A stretch of 64,000 nucleotides of DNA, taken from positions 48,079 to 112,078 of the forward strand of contig JAEURP010000003.1 of assembly GCA_016788585.1 (NCBI GenBank). The letters run 5' to 3'. Source of the DNA: Chthonomonas sp. Lineage in GTDB: Bacteria; Armatimonadota; Fimbriimonadia; Fimbriimonadales; Fimbriimonadaceae. Below the pieces are notes generated by a model that saw only the letters and a list, made by a program, of their open reading frames with translations, made no database searches and was not told the DNA's origin. The position numbers and the translations under genes were made by a program. This document shows, piece by piece, positions 24,331 through 32,744 of this stretch; position 1 is the stretch's first letter, and every line of letters begins with the position of its first letter.

Positions 24331-25008
24331 GTGATCACGCCTTACGATTGGCAGGAGGGGATGGGGCATCGCTCCGAGTATGTTGAGTCTCGTCTCAAGT
24401 CCGGCACGCCAGTCCTTCTCGTCAGCATTGAAGCTGGCATTTTGGCCCTAACAGTGCGACGCCACGCCCGAAAGATCTACGAAATCTACGACCGGCTCCT
24501 TCTTGGCGCGATTGGCCAGCAGAGTGACGTCGAACAGATTCGTGTCTCTGCCATCGAGTTTTCTCATCAAGAGGGATTTCAGCGCAGCGAAGATGACGTC
24601 ACCATCCAGCGCGTGGTGAATGCGCTTAGCCAGCCGCTTAAGCGCGCGTTCGGAGACTTCAATACCGCGCCATTTGTGTTCCGCGGCCTCTTTGGCGAAG
24701 TTGGCGACACGCCATCCGATGACGCAATCTTCTTGCTGGACTACGATGGAGACTTCAGCATGTTGAACCGTCGAGGCTACTTGGCCGGCGACCAAGACAC
24801 TGCTGACCGTCTTAAGGCCTCCTTGGGCGAGTTGGACTTAGATAAGCTGACGCCAAGTAAAGCGATCGATCACCTAAAGAAGATCTGGGCAAACGCCTTA
24901 GAGCCTGATGGTAATCGTGATTTTGAGTCTTTGACCGAAAACCTGTATCCTGAAATTGCCTTGCTCGCCCGTCACCCCGAAGGCGAAGAGCGGTTCAAGG
25001 CGCTGTAA
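24331..25008 (+). CDS. Proteasome alpha-type subunit homologue
   Basis: The 225-residue sequence follows bacterial 20S proteasome alpha subunits: an N-terminal H0-like helix (GHRSEYVESRLKSG), then LLVSIEAGILALTVR, KIYEIYDRLLLGAIGQQSDVEQIR, IEFSHQEGF, DDVTIQRVVNALSQPLKRAF, FGEVG and the YDGDF loop. It has no propeptide or N-terminal catalytic Thr, as expected for alpha rings. In Actinobacteria these subunits gate a degradation chamber with beta subunits; no beta subunit, Mpa/ARC ATPase, Pup or PafA is seen in this window. Leaderless GTG start. It could instead belong to a separate Ntn-fold branch; the fold is fairly secure, complex membership is inference. Confidence 0.75.
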   Translation: MITPYDWQEGMGHRSEYVESRLKSGTPVLLVSIEAGILALTVRRHARKIYEIYDRLLLGAIGQQSDVEQIRVSAIEFSHQEGFQRSEDDVTIQRVVNALSQPLKRAFGDFNTAPFVFRGLFGEVGDTPSDDAIFLLDYDGDFSMLNRRGYLAGDQDTADRLKASLGELDLDKLTPSKAIDHLKKIWANALEPDGNRDFESLTENLYPEIALLARHPEGEERFKAL

Positions 25009-25077
25009 CTCGTTCCATTACTTGGGGCCTCGACCACGCCAACCCGGTACTAAGAACTGGGGACTGGCAAAACGAAC

Positions 25078-26214
25078 ATGATGCGCAGCAGCAATTGGGG
25101 AATGCTGTCGCTGATCGCACTTTGTGCGATTGGTTGTGCGCCGACGCCAGCGGAACGAAACTCGGTCCGAATATGGGATCTAAACACCCTCACCAAATCT
25201 CAAGACATCGTTGATCCACCCCCGGTAAAGCCAATCCAAAGAACAGAGGCAGTTGCCCATCGGCCAGGATCGGTCGCCATTTGGACCCACCCGACGAATG
25301 CGTCCGAGAGCTTAATCATCGGTACGGATCGTTCTCGTAGCGGCGGCCTCGTGGTATTTGGACTTGATGGCAAACCCCTACAATCCATTCCAGTGCGGCT
25401 TCCCTATGGAGTTCAGGTCTTGCCTACTTTCGACTTTGGTCGCCGACGTATCGATATTGTTGCCGTCATCGAGCGGGACACTAACCGATTACGGGTCTTT
25501 GGCATCAACACCAAGAAGCGCCTCCTTTGGGAGGTGACTGGTGATACCGAGCTCCTATCCGACACAAGCCGCGCTTCTCGCGGCGCGATGGGCCTCAGCC
25601 TCTATCAAGTTGACCGAAAGACTTACGCCATTGTCAGCCGAAAGTCGAACCTGGACGACCGAGGCATCTTGGAAGTGTATGCCTTAACCGCCAGCGAGGG
25701 CCGGGTCAATGCCAAGCGGGTCGGGCAGTTTGGCGCCTTTGCCAGGCGCGGGCTGGTCGAGGCAATCACCACAGATAACTACAATGGTGCGGTCTTCTAC
25801 TTTGACCCGGATGCGGGGATTCGTAAGTACCCAATCCTGACCTCCAACCCAAAGGAGCTTTACAGGTTCGGCAAATCAGGCTGGGCACTGAAGTGCATTG
25901 CACTTGGAACCTATCCTGGCGCGACGCCGGGATCGGGATTTATCGTTGCCGCCGACTACCAAAGTCACGAAACGATTCTCCGATTGTTCAAGAGGAAGGG
26001 CATGATCGACCAACCTTATTCGCACTTGGAAATACCTCTCCGCCCAACCTTGACGAGTCAACGGGCATCGGGAATGGCGATCACTCCGCAACCGATTCCG
26101 TCATTTCCGGAGGGCATGCTCGTTATTGGAAGCGAGGCAACCGGAACCTATGACCTTTACTCATGGAGAGACATCCGAACCCAACATGGCTCATCTGATG
26201 CTTCGCTCAGGTAG
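25078..26214 (+). CDS. Lipoprotein with phytase-like beta-propeller domain
   Basis: Signal peptide with lipobox-like LCAIGC, then a beta-propeller that resembles 3-phytases: VAIWTHPTNASESLIIGTDR, GGLVVFGLDGKPLQSIPV, IDIVAVIERDTNRLRVFGI, SRGAMGLSLYQVDRKTYAIV and GFIVAADYQ. Bacterial beta-propeller phytases release phosphate from phytate using Ca2+; whether the Ca-binding residues are complete cannot be judged. Likely anchored outside the inner membrane. The last 24 bases overlap the convergent YkvA gene. Confidence 0.82.
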   Translation: MMRSSNWGMLSLIALCAIGCAPTPAERNSVRIWDLNTLTKSQDIVDPPPVKPIQRTEAVAHRPGSVAIWTHPTNASESLIIGTDRSRSGGLVVFGLDGKPLQSIPVRLPYGVQVLPTFDFGRRRIDIVAVIERDTNRLRVFGINTKKRLLWEVTGDTELLSDTSRASRGAMGLSLYQVDRKTYAIVSRKSNLDDRGILEVYALTASEGRVNAKRVGQFGAFARRGLVEAITTDNYNGAVFYFDPDAGIRKYPILTSNPKELYRFGKSGWALKCIALGTYPGATPGSGFIVAADYQSHETILRLFKRKGMIDQPYSHLEIPLRPTLTSQRASGMAITPQPIPSFPEGMLVIGSEATGTYDLYSWRDIRTQHGSSDASLR

Positions 26215-26451
26215 TGACTTTTGAGCGTATCGTTGCAATCCGCGGATGGACTGGCTTACAAGGGTCCACGCGACGACTAGATCATCCAGCCACCCGACAA
26301 TGATGATGGGGTCGGGAATGATGTCGATGGGAAAGAGCCAATAGACAATGGCCAACAGGGGCAGGAATTTGATCCAAGCGGGCACGCCCGGATCTCTCAG
26401 AGCTCGAAAAAGTCTGACAATTCCATCTAACCGAGGAAAAGCGCGCACCAT
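26191..26451 (-). CDS. YkvA/DUF1232 family membrane protein
   Basis: 86 residues with the DUF1232 hallmark WIKFLPLLAIVYWLFPIDIIPD followed by GWLDDLVV and a second hydrophobic helix. These small inner-membrane proteins are widespread and of unknown function. The ATG start is fixed by the arrangement of the hallmark; the 3' end overlaps the phytase-like gene. Confidence 0.9.
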   Translation of the reverse strand: MVRAFPRLDGIVRLFRALRDPGVPAWIKFLPLLAIVYWLFPIDIIPDPIIIVGWLDDLVVAWTLVSQSIRGLQRYAQKSLPERSIR

Positions 26452-26496
26452 AGACTTAACTACGGTGCGCGCACAACTCAGATGGGTCAGTGGTCC

Positions 26497-26970
26497 CTAA
26501 GCGATTGTCGCAACTTCGGTGGCGAGGTACGCCGAAAGCTGATCGAGGTGCTGGAGATCGTGAGCAAGAATCGCCGTGAAGTACTCGCTCGCCGTGTACG
26601 CTTTGCCCGACGGAGCAACGAAAGTCTTGCCCCAATCTTCTTCAGTGAACGTGCGCAAGTAGTCGACCGTCATCATCCGGCGAGACTCGAAAACCTCGCC
26701 CTCTCGGTACACGTCTTTGTCGCCAAAGGCGTGCCTTTCGCATTGCTTGTCCGGATCGTACCCGTCGATGGTCGCGCCAGGCTTTAGCTTCGCCGTTCGG
26801 AATGCTTCCAGAACGTGCTGTTCATAGTCAGCAAGGTGGGCAATGACTTCACGAGCGGTAAAGCGGTCTGCTTCAATCCGATCGTCCAACCGATCATGCG
26901 GGAAAACTCGAAGAATGCGTTCGACAACTTTAGGGCCTGTCGAGAAGGCTTGGAGCATCCAATCGTGCAT
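26497..26970 (-). CDS. DinB/YfiT-like four-helix-bundle protein
   Basis: DinB-superfamily protein with the typical layout: an early helix ending RFTAREVIAHLADYEQHVLEAF (first His) and later AILAHDLQHLDQL (His pair). The three His would form the divalent metal site found in bacillithiol transferases and related enzymes. Start at ATG 26970, giving 157 residues, because a TATAGT box ends exactly six bases upstream; a longer frame begins at 27006. Divergent from mnmG. Confidence 0.87.
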   Translation of the reverse strand: MHDWMLQAFSTGPKVVERILRVFPHDRLDDRIEADRFTAREVIAHLADYEQHVLEAFRTAKLKPGATIDGYDPDKQCERHAFGDKDVYREGEVFESRRMMTVDYLRTFTEEDWGKTFVAPSGKAYTASEYFTAILAHDLQHLDQLSAYLATEVATIA

Positions 26971-26976
26971 ACCTCT

Positions 26977-26982
26977 ACTATA
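26977..26982 (-). promoter_or_regulatory. -10 element (TATAGT), leaderless start of the DinB-like gene
   Basis: Minus-strand TATAGT six bases before the ATG at 26970. Part of a compact divergent promoter with mnmG, whose own CATAAT box is at 27029-27034, ten bases before its GTG. Confidence 0.55.
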
Positions 26983-27044
26983 TGCCACTTTCGCCCCATT
27001 TGCCACAGGGTGTTTGTGGTTTGCGCTTCATAATCATTGGATAA

Positions 27045-28925
27045 GTGTTCGATGTCGTCGTGATTGGGGCCGGACAGGCTGGAATCGAAGCGGCGCTGGC
27101 CTCGGCAAAGATGGGTCGGCGGACGCTTTGCGTCACGTTGCGGCTTGATCGGATTGGGCACTTGCCATGCAATTGCTCGGTTGGCGGACCGGCGAAAGGG
27201 CATATTGCCCGCGAGGTGGATGCTCTTGGCGGGCAGATGGGCGTGACGACTGATCACACTCTCACGCATATTCGTCGCGTGGGTACCGGGAAGGGGCCGG
27301 CGGTTCAGACGTTCCGGGCCCACGTTTGCAAGACTCTCTATCCTGCCTTCATGAGGAAGACGCTTGAGGGGCAGGAGAACTTGACGCTCATTGAGGGGAG
27401 TGTTGAGACGGTTTTGTTGACTGGGGGGCGCGTGTCGGGAGTGGTCGTAGCTCATCGAGGTGCCTTGGAAGATATTGCGACGCGGGCGGTCGTTGTGACG
27501 ACGGGAACGTTCTTGAATGGGCTTTGTCACGAAGGGTCGAAGAAGACCGTTGCGGCTCGAGAAGGCGATGTTGCGGTGGCCGGGCTGAGTGCGTTTTTGG
27601 CCGAAATTGGTGTCAATCTGCGTCGATTTAAGACCGGGACGACGCCGAGGATTAAGTTGTCAAGCCTTGATCTGGGCAAGACGGAGCCGATGGAGAGCGA
27701 GCCCGATGCGGGGCCGGTGAGCTTTATGCATCGAAGGACGTTCCCGCTGCGCGAGCTGTTACCTTGTTGGCAAACGCATACGACGGCTTTGACGCATGAG
27801 GTGCTGCGAGAGAATCTTGGGCAGAGCGCGATGTTTAGCGGTCAGATTCAGGGCGTGGGGCCACGCTACTGCCCGAGTGTCGAGGACAAGGTTGTGCGGT
27901 TTGCCGATAAGGATAGCCACCCGATTTTCTTGGAGCAAGAGGAATGGGATAGTGAGAGCATTTACGTTCAGGGCTTCTCGACCTCGATGCCGGCTGAGGT
28001 TCAGTTGGAGGCATTGCGGACGATTCCAGGCATGGAGCAGGTTGAGATGCTACGCCCTGGATATGCGGTCGAGTACGACATGGCCGACCCGCAGCAGCTT
28101 GACCTCTCACTGATGAGCAAGCTTGCACCGGGGCTTTTCTTGGCGGGGCAGATTAATGGCACGAGCGGCTACGAAGAGGCCGCGGGCCAGGGCATTGTCG
28201 CGGGGATGAATGCGGCTCGGTATGCAACGGGCGATGCGCCGATTCACTTCAATCGCGACACGAGCTTTATTGGCGTCATGATTGACGACTTGGTGACCAA
28301 GGGCGTAGAGGATCCCTATCGCATGTTGACGGCGCGCGCGGAACACCGCTTGGTGTTGAGGCACGACAATGCTGACCAACGGTTGACGCCGATTGGAAGG
28401 ATGGCGGGCGTAGTTTGCGATGAGCGTTGGGCAAGGTTTAGCAAGAAGATGGAAGAGTTGAACTCTTCCATGGCATGGTTGCGTGACAATAGCGTGACTG
28501 CTTCCCTAAATGACGAGCTTGTGGGGCGCGGAACGACACCATTGGCAAATCGCGAAACTCTGTTTGGGCTTTTGAGGAGGCCGACAGTGTGCCTTGAAGA
28601 TGTTGAGGCAGTTGCGGACGCGGCGGGCATGTCGCGCGATGGTCTGAGTTTAGACAAGGAAGTTCGAGAACAACTTGAACTGAATGCGACTTACGACGGG
28701 TACATCGAGGTGCAGCTCAGGCATATCGAGCAGAACCGAAAGCTCGAAGAAATGAGGATCCCCTCAGACTTTGATTGGAATGGCCTCAAGGGCCTGAGCT
28801 ACGAAAGCCGCGAGAAGCTTAGCCGGCTCAAACCTCAGACAATTGGGCAAGCAAGCCGGGTGAGCGGGGTTCGCCCAAGCGATGTGGCGTTACTGATTGG
28901 GTGGCTAAAACGGAAGCTCGTTTGA
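27045..28925 (+). CDS. mnmG: tRNA uridine-5-carboxymethylaminomethyl(34) synthesis enzyme MnmG
   Basis: With MnmE it adds the carboxymethylaminomethyl group to U34 of several tRNAs. FAD-binding motif VVIGAGQAGIEAALASA at the N-terminus, CNCSVGGPAKGHIAREVDALGGQMG, TGTFLNGLCHEG, the PRYCPSVEDKVVRF segment and C-terminal DYESREKL-like GLSYESREKLSRLKP. Length 626 is normal. The GTG start lacks a ribosome binding site. mnmE and rsmG are not adjacent. The last 21 bases overlap the convergent zinc-ribbon gene. Confidence 0.97.
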   Translation: MFDVVVIGAGQAGIEAALASAKMGRRTLCVTLRLDRIGHLPCNCSVGGPAKGHIAREVDALGGQMGVTTDHTLTHIRRVGTGKGPAVQTFRAHVCKTLYPAFMRKTLEGQENLTLIEGSVETVLLTGGRVSGVVVAHRGALEDIATRAVVVTTGTFLNGLCHEGSKKTVAAREGDVAVAGLSAFLAEIGVNLRRFKTGTTPRIKLSSLDLGKTEPMESEPDAGPVSFMHRRTFPLRELLPCWQTHTTALTHEVLRENLGQSAMFSGQIQGVGPRYCPSVEDKVVRFADKDSHPIFLEQEEWDSESIYVQGFSTSMPAEVQLEALRTIPGMEQVEMLRPGYAVEYDMADPQQLDLSLMSKLAPGLFLAGQINGTSGYEEAAGQGIVAGMNAARYATGDAPIHFNRDTSFIGVMIDDLVTKGVEDPYRMLTARAEHRLVLRHDNADQRLTPIGRMAGVVCDERWARFSKKMEELNSSMAWLRDNSVTASLNDELVGRGTTPLANRETLFGLLRRPTVCLEDVEAVADAAGMSRDGLSLDKEVREQLELNATYDGYIEVQLRHIEQNRKLEEMRIPSDFDWNGLKGLSYESREKLSRLKPQTIGQASRVSGVRPSDVALLIGWLKRKLV

Positions 28926-30065
28926 GAAGCTACTTCCACTTGATCGGCTAGAACTCGATCCCTCACCCTGATAGTAGAAATATGCGATTGTGCCGACGAT
29001 GATCAGGCCGAGGAGCACCGCGAAGAAGACCTTCCAGAAGGAGATTGGGGCGTCGCCTTGGACTTCGCCAGTGCGGCCATTGACCAGGAAGTTGTAGTTC
29101 TTTTTGCCGTAACGGTAGGAGCCGGCGAAGACGGGCAGGAGCAAGTGCTTAAAGGTATTGGCCTCATAGTTGGTGTTCTTGGTCGTAATGCGTTGCTCGT
29201 CGCCGCCAATGTCATAGCGAATCGCATCGTCGATTTCTGGCTGCATGAACTGCTGGGCAGTTCCCCAACAACGCTCAAGGTCTCGCGAGTAGCGTAACGT
29301 GTGGAAGCCGACCAAGTACTGGCGCTCGTAGGGCACAAGCTCGTGCATGTCCCAATTAGTAAGTCGTTGACCGTGCTTCTCAGACACCGAGTCGGTTGCA
29401 AGAACTAGAACATCATCGAACTCAACGAAAACCGTGCCTGCGGCAAAAGACCAAGCGGTCCGCCGTACTTGACGCGTTCGCGAGTTGCCATTGGAGTCGG
29501 TGTAGGACTCGGTTTCCCAATAATGGTCGCCGCGCATGCCGGTGTATTGGGTGGTCGTGTCACTGTCGTAGGTCCAATAGGGCAAGTACATTCCGTCGAG
29601 GCGGCCGTGCTTCAGCGCCTGTTGCTTCAGATTATTTGGGGCCCAGAAGCGGCTACCCAGCCACTTCATCAAAAACTCGCGACCCTTGGCTTCCTTGAAG
29701 TAGAACGGAAGCATGCCATTTGGCATGATTCGGTGCTTGGGCTCGGCCTCTACGACGACGTTAGAACCGCAGAAGGGGCAGGATTGCGTCACTTCGTCAG
29801 CACCGACACTAAACTCAGCCGCGCAACTATTGCAATGGACAACGCGGTCCTCTTCTAGTTCAAGGTTAAGACGAGACTTGTCCGAAAAAACGAGGGGAAT
29901 TTCCTCAACCGTAGCCGCTGGAGGAGCGATGGGCGTCGTGTGTCCGCAATAAGGGCACTCAAGCTGGGTGGAGCCCGGTTGGTAAACCAACTGGGCACCA
30001 CACTGCGCGCACCGATATGATTCGATGCCGAGATTGCGCTGACCTTGATGGGCGGTTGAACTCAC
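28905..30065 (-). CDS. Zinc-ribbon membrane protein (YdjG-like)
   Basis: Two N-terminal four-Cys zinc ribbons (YRCAQCGAQLVY with CPYCGH, and HCNSCAAEF with CPFCGSNV), a soluble middle (PYWTYDSDTTTQYTGMRG), one C-terminal membrane helix (FFAVLLGLIIVGTIAYFYY) and a Ser-rich tail. Together with the SPFH gene upstream this matches the YdjG/YdjI gene pair of Bacillus, which helps recruit a PspA-type protein to the membrane; no PspA gene is seen here. The function in this organism is inferred from context. Confidence 0.78.
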   Translation of the reverse strand: MSSTAHQGQRNLGIESYRCAQCGAQLVYQPGSTQLECPYCGHTTPIAPPAATVEEIPLVFSDKSRLNLELEEDRVVHCNSCAAEFSVGADEVTQSCPFCGSNVVVEAEPKHRIMPNGMLPFYFKEAKGREFLMKWLGSRFWAPNNLKQQALKHGRLDGMYLPYWTYDSDTTTQYTGMRGDHYWETESYTDSNGNSRTRQVRRTAWSFAAGTVFVEFDDVLVLATDSVSEKHGQRLTNWDMHELVPYERQYLVGFHTLRYSRDLERCWGTAQQFMQPEIDDAIRYDIGGDEQRITTKNTNYEANTFKHLLLPVFAGSYRYGKKNYNFLVNGRTGEVQGDAPISFWKVFFAVLLGLIIVGTIAYFYYQGEGSSSSRSSGSSFSNELPF

Positions 30066-30072
30066 CTAATAA

Positions 30073-31143
30073 TCAATGAGGTGGGAGCGGTGGAGGAACA
30101 CTACCCAAAACCGAGAGAAGTCCAGCGACCTCACTTGCCTTAGCCCAACCCGCCATGCCGTTGGTCCAAACTAAGGTATCCGGGTTCAACGTGCCATTGG
30201 CAACCATGGTTTTGAGGGCGGCCATATCAAAAGGACCAGCCTGCTCACCATTGACTGCAACGTGGTAGGAAGGGAGCGCGGGCGGAGCCGCAGGGGCTGC
30301 TTGCGGCTGCATGCTTTGCTGGACGATCGGCGGAATCATCATGCCGATTCCCATTCCAGCGGGGCCACCCGACTCGGCGGCTTTCTCCATCGCTACGCCA
30401 GCTTGGTATTGGTTGAAGTCGTTCAGGTTGCCGACCGCGCCGATGCTGGATCGCTTATCAATGGCAGCTTCGACTTCTGGTGGAACGGAGACATTCTCGA
30501 CATTGAAGTTGAGTAGCTCGACGCCGATCTCTTCCATGCCGGCCATGAGCGTGCCCTGGATGTTGTCGCCGAGTTGCGAATACTTCGAAGCAAGATCGAG
30601 AAGCGGAATCCCTGCTGTTGCGACGGCCTCAGGAAACTTGGCCACGATTTGATTACGAAGGTGCTCGTTGACCTCATCGGTGGTGAAGTGCCAATCGGTA
30701 CCGGCGAGCTCCTTGAGGAACTTGCCTGGGTCCGTAATGCGGAACGCATAGTTACCGAAAGCGCGGACGCGGACAGCGCCGAAGTCTTGGTCGCGCATCA
30801 TGACCGGGTTCGCGGTGCCCCACTTCATTGCCGTGAAACGCTTCGTGTTGACGAAGTAGACCTCGGCTTTGAAGGGGCTGTTGAAGCCGTACTTCCAACC
30901 CTTGAGCGTGCTCAGGATAGGCAGGTTTTGCGTGTTGAGGGTGTACATGCCCGGCGTGAACACGTCGGCAATCTGCCCTTCATTTACGAATACTGCAACC
31001 TGCGATTCGCGGACGGTTAGCTTCGCGTCGTTCTTGATTTCGTTGCCGTGCCGCTCGAAGCGGTAGACGATGACGTCTTGGCTATCATCGGTCCACTCGA
31101 TGATGTCGATAAATTCGCCTTTGATCTTGTCCCAAATGCCCAT
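30073..31143 (-). CDS. SPFH-domain protein with C-terminal GYF_2 domain (YdjI-like)
   Basis: The product starts MGIWDKIKGEFIDIIEW and has the SPFH core common to 'virion core-like' YdjI proteins (VRESQVAVFVNEGQIADVFTPG, FGAVRVRAFGNYAFRITDP, GVELLNFNVENVSVP). A Pro/Ala linker leads to a GYF_2 domain (YHVAVNGEQAGPFDMAALKTM, WTNGMAGWAKASEV). Start ATG 31143 follows a TATACT promoter (31177-31182) and a purine-rich ribosome binding site. The zinc-ribbon protein follows after seven bases, so the two are cotranscribed and probably act together at the membrane. Confidence 0.85.
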   Translation of the reverse strand: MGIWDKIKGEFIDIIEWTDDSQDVIVYRFERHGNEIKNDAKLTVRESQVAVFVNEGQIADVFTPGMYTLNTQNLPILSTLKGWKYGFNSPFKAEVYFVNTKRFTAMKWGTANPVMMRDQDFGAVRVRAFGNYAFRITDPGKFLKELAGTDWHFTTDEVNEHLRNQIVAKFPEAVATAGIPLLDLASKYSQLGDNIQGTLMAGMEEIGVELLNFNVENVSVPPEVEAAIDKRSSIGAVGNLNDFNQYQAGVAMEKAAESGGPAGMGIGMMIPPIVQQSMQPQAAPAAPPALPSYHVAVNGEQAGPFDMAALKTMVANGTLNPDTLVWTNGMAGWAKASEVAGLLSVLGSVPPPLPPH

Positions 31144-31176
31144 TTTTGTCTTCTCACACCTTGTCGGTATGCGCTT

Positions 31177-31182
31177 AGTATA
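31177..31182 (-). promoter_or_regulatory. -10 element (TATACT) of the SPFH/zinc-ribbon operon
   Basis: Minus-strand TATACT giving a leader of roughly 27 bases before ATG 31143, divergent from the leaderless promoter at 31236. Confidence 0.5.
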
Positions 31183-31235
31183 CGGGGGTTTGGGTTCGTC
31201 GTTGCAATAGCCGAACACTGGGCCTATAACTGCAA

Positions 31236-31241
31236 TAGAAT
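31236..31241 (+). promoter_or_regulatory. -10 element (TAGAAT), leaderless GTG start
   Basis: TAGAAT with six bases before GTG at 31248; no ribosome binding site. Confidence 0.5.
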
Positions 31242-31247
31242 AGTGGC

Positions 31248-32744
31248 GTGCGCTCACTTGTTTGGATGACCCTTTTCGCCCTGCCGGCCTGTGGTTGGGC
31301 ATCGGCGAGTATTGCCTCTATTGGTACTCTTTCAGGAGGCACTAACACCGCAACGGTCACTGGTATGGCCCCGGGTGATGGTGTTGTGTTCGGTTACTCA
31401 AGCTCAGCAAATGGGACTGAGGCCTTTCGGTGGAGTTCTTTAAGCGGAATGGAAGGGCTCGGAGATCTGCCAGGCGGCGGATTCGCAAGCTTTGCGGCGG
31501 GCTCGGATCTCTTTGGGACTCGAATTGTCGGTCGAGGAAACGCGGGTGTGCAGAGAGGTTTTCAGAGGCAGGCTTTTATGAGCCAAGTTCCTGGAATTGC
31601 TGGTGGTACTTCGACTTCCGACCGCGCCAATGCCATGTCTTACGACGGTACCGTTATTGCGGGCTGGTCGAATAGCCTCGCCTATGGCCAGCGCGCAACT
31701 AAATGGGTTGGAGGGGGCCTTGGAGTTATTCTACAAGACCTTGCCGGAGGCTCAAACTTTAGTGAAGCGTTGGGTATGAACACGACCGGACAAACGCTTG
31801 TGGGCTGGTCTTACTCAGACTTGGGAAAGGAGGCTGTTGCTTGGGAAGGTGAACTCTTGGTCCATCTTGGAGATTTAGCTGGCGGGCCAACCGATGCATA
31901 CGCCAATGCTTGCAGTAACAACCGAACCGTTGTCGGCAGGGGTTGGGACGGAAATGGAGCAACCGCCTTCAGATGGACTCCCCATGAGGGCATGCAACTG
32001 TTGGGCAATTCCATGATAGGTCAACCGGCTTTCAACAGCGAAGCTTATGACATCAATCCAGAAGGCTCGGTAATCGTTGGTCGGGGCAATATGCCCGATG
32101 GCAGCGGGGCGTTCATTTGGACGCCCGTTCTTGGCATGAGGAGCCTTAAGAGCGTGCTAGCTGAACAAGGGGCTGATGTAACTGGGTTCCAGTTAATCGA
32201 TGCCCGGGCGGTATCCCATGAGGGCCTACGAATCGCCGGTAACTGCATCGCAAATGGAGTCATCACGGGATTCATCGCACAACTCAATCCTCACATTTCA
32301 CGCGTATATGGATATGTTTCTCTAGGAGACATCGTAGGACCGCCCACAGGACAAGTTGTCAATGTCGAGTTTTGGCAAAGCGGAGTTCTGAAGGGTGAGG
32401 TTGCCGCTAGCCTCGACCAAGATGGGTTTTATTTTGTGCCCAATGGCCTTTCTGGAACCGTGCAAATCTGCATCAGTGGAGCTCCATTTCTCCGCAAAGT
32501 CGGACCCACGGTCAATCTCGTTCCTAACGGCGATCCGATGCTTGCCAGCTTTACCCTGACCAATGGCGATTCTGACGGTAGTGGCGAGGTCGATGCGGCC
32601 GACATTGATTTGGTCATTGCTGGATTTGGTGTAGTCACGGGCGATGCTTCCTACTCAACCGCAATTGACGTGGACCGAAGCGGCGAAGTGGATGCGGCGG
32701 ATATCGACGTTGTTATTGAGAACTTTGGCGCGACCGACGAGTGA
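31248..32744 (+). CDS. Secreted HAF-repeat protein with C-terminal dockerin-like EF-hands
   Basis: Signal peptide (MRSLVWMTLFALPACGWASA), then several HAF-type repeats of the form EAFRWSSLSGMEGLGDLPGG, each with a following VVGRG or VGWSYS element, a beta-sandwich-like segment (YGYVSLGDIVGPPTGQVV) and two EF-hand-like loops at the end (DSDGSGEVDAADID and DVDRSGEVDAADID, each followed by a VI..FG). The tail is shared with the protease at 42064. In other bacteria dockerins bind cohesins; here the motif may bind Ca2+ or act in surface attachment. Confidence 0.82.
   Translation: MRSLVWMTLFALPACGWASASIASIGTLSGGTNTATVTGMAPGDGVVFGYSSSANGTEAFRWSSLSGMEGLGDLPGGGFASFAAGSDLFGTRIVGRGNAGVQRGFQRQAFMSQVPGIAGGTSTSDRANAMSYDGTVIAGWSNSLAYGQRATKWVGGGLGVILQDLAGGSNFSEALGMNTTGQTLVGWSYSDLGKEAVAWEGELLVHLGDLAGGPTDAYANACSNNRTVVGRGWDGNGATAFRWTPHEGMQLLGNSMIGQPAFNSEAYDINPEGSVIVGRGNMPDGSGAFIWTPVLGMRSLKSVLAEQGADVTGFQLIDARAVSHEGLRIAGNCIANGVITGFIAQLNPHISRVYGYVSLGDIVGPPTGQVVNVEFWQSGVLKGEVAASLDQDGFYFVPNGLSGTVQICISGAPFLRKVGPTVNLVPNGDPMLASFTLTNGDSDGSGEVDAADIDLVIAGFGVVTGDASYSTAIDVDRSGEVDAADIDVVIENFGATDE

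Noticed and set aside
26784..27530. Minus-strand frame across the DinB-mnmG divergent region
   Set aside because: Crosses both promoters and covers the FAD-binding start of mnmG; no family resemblance.
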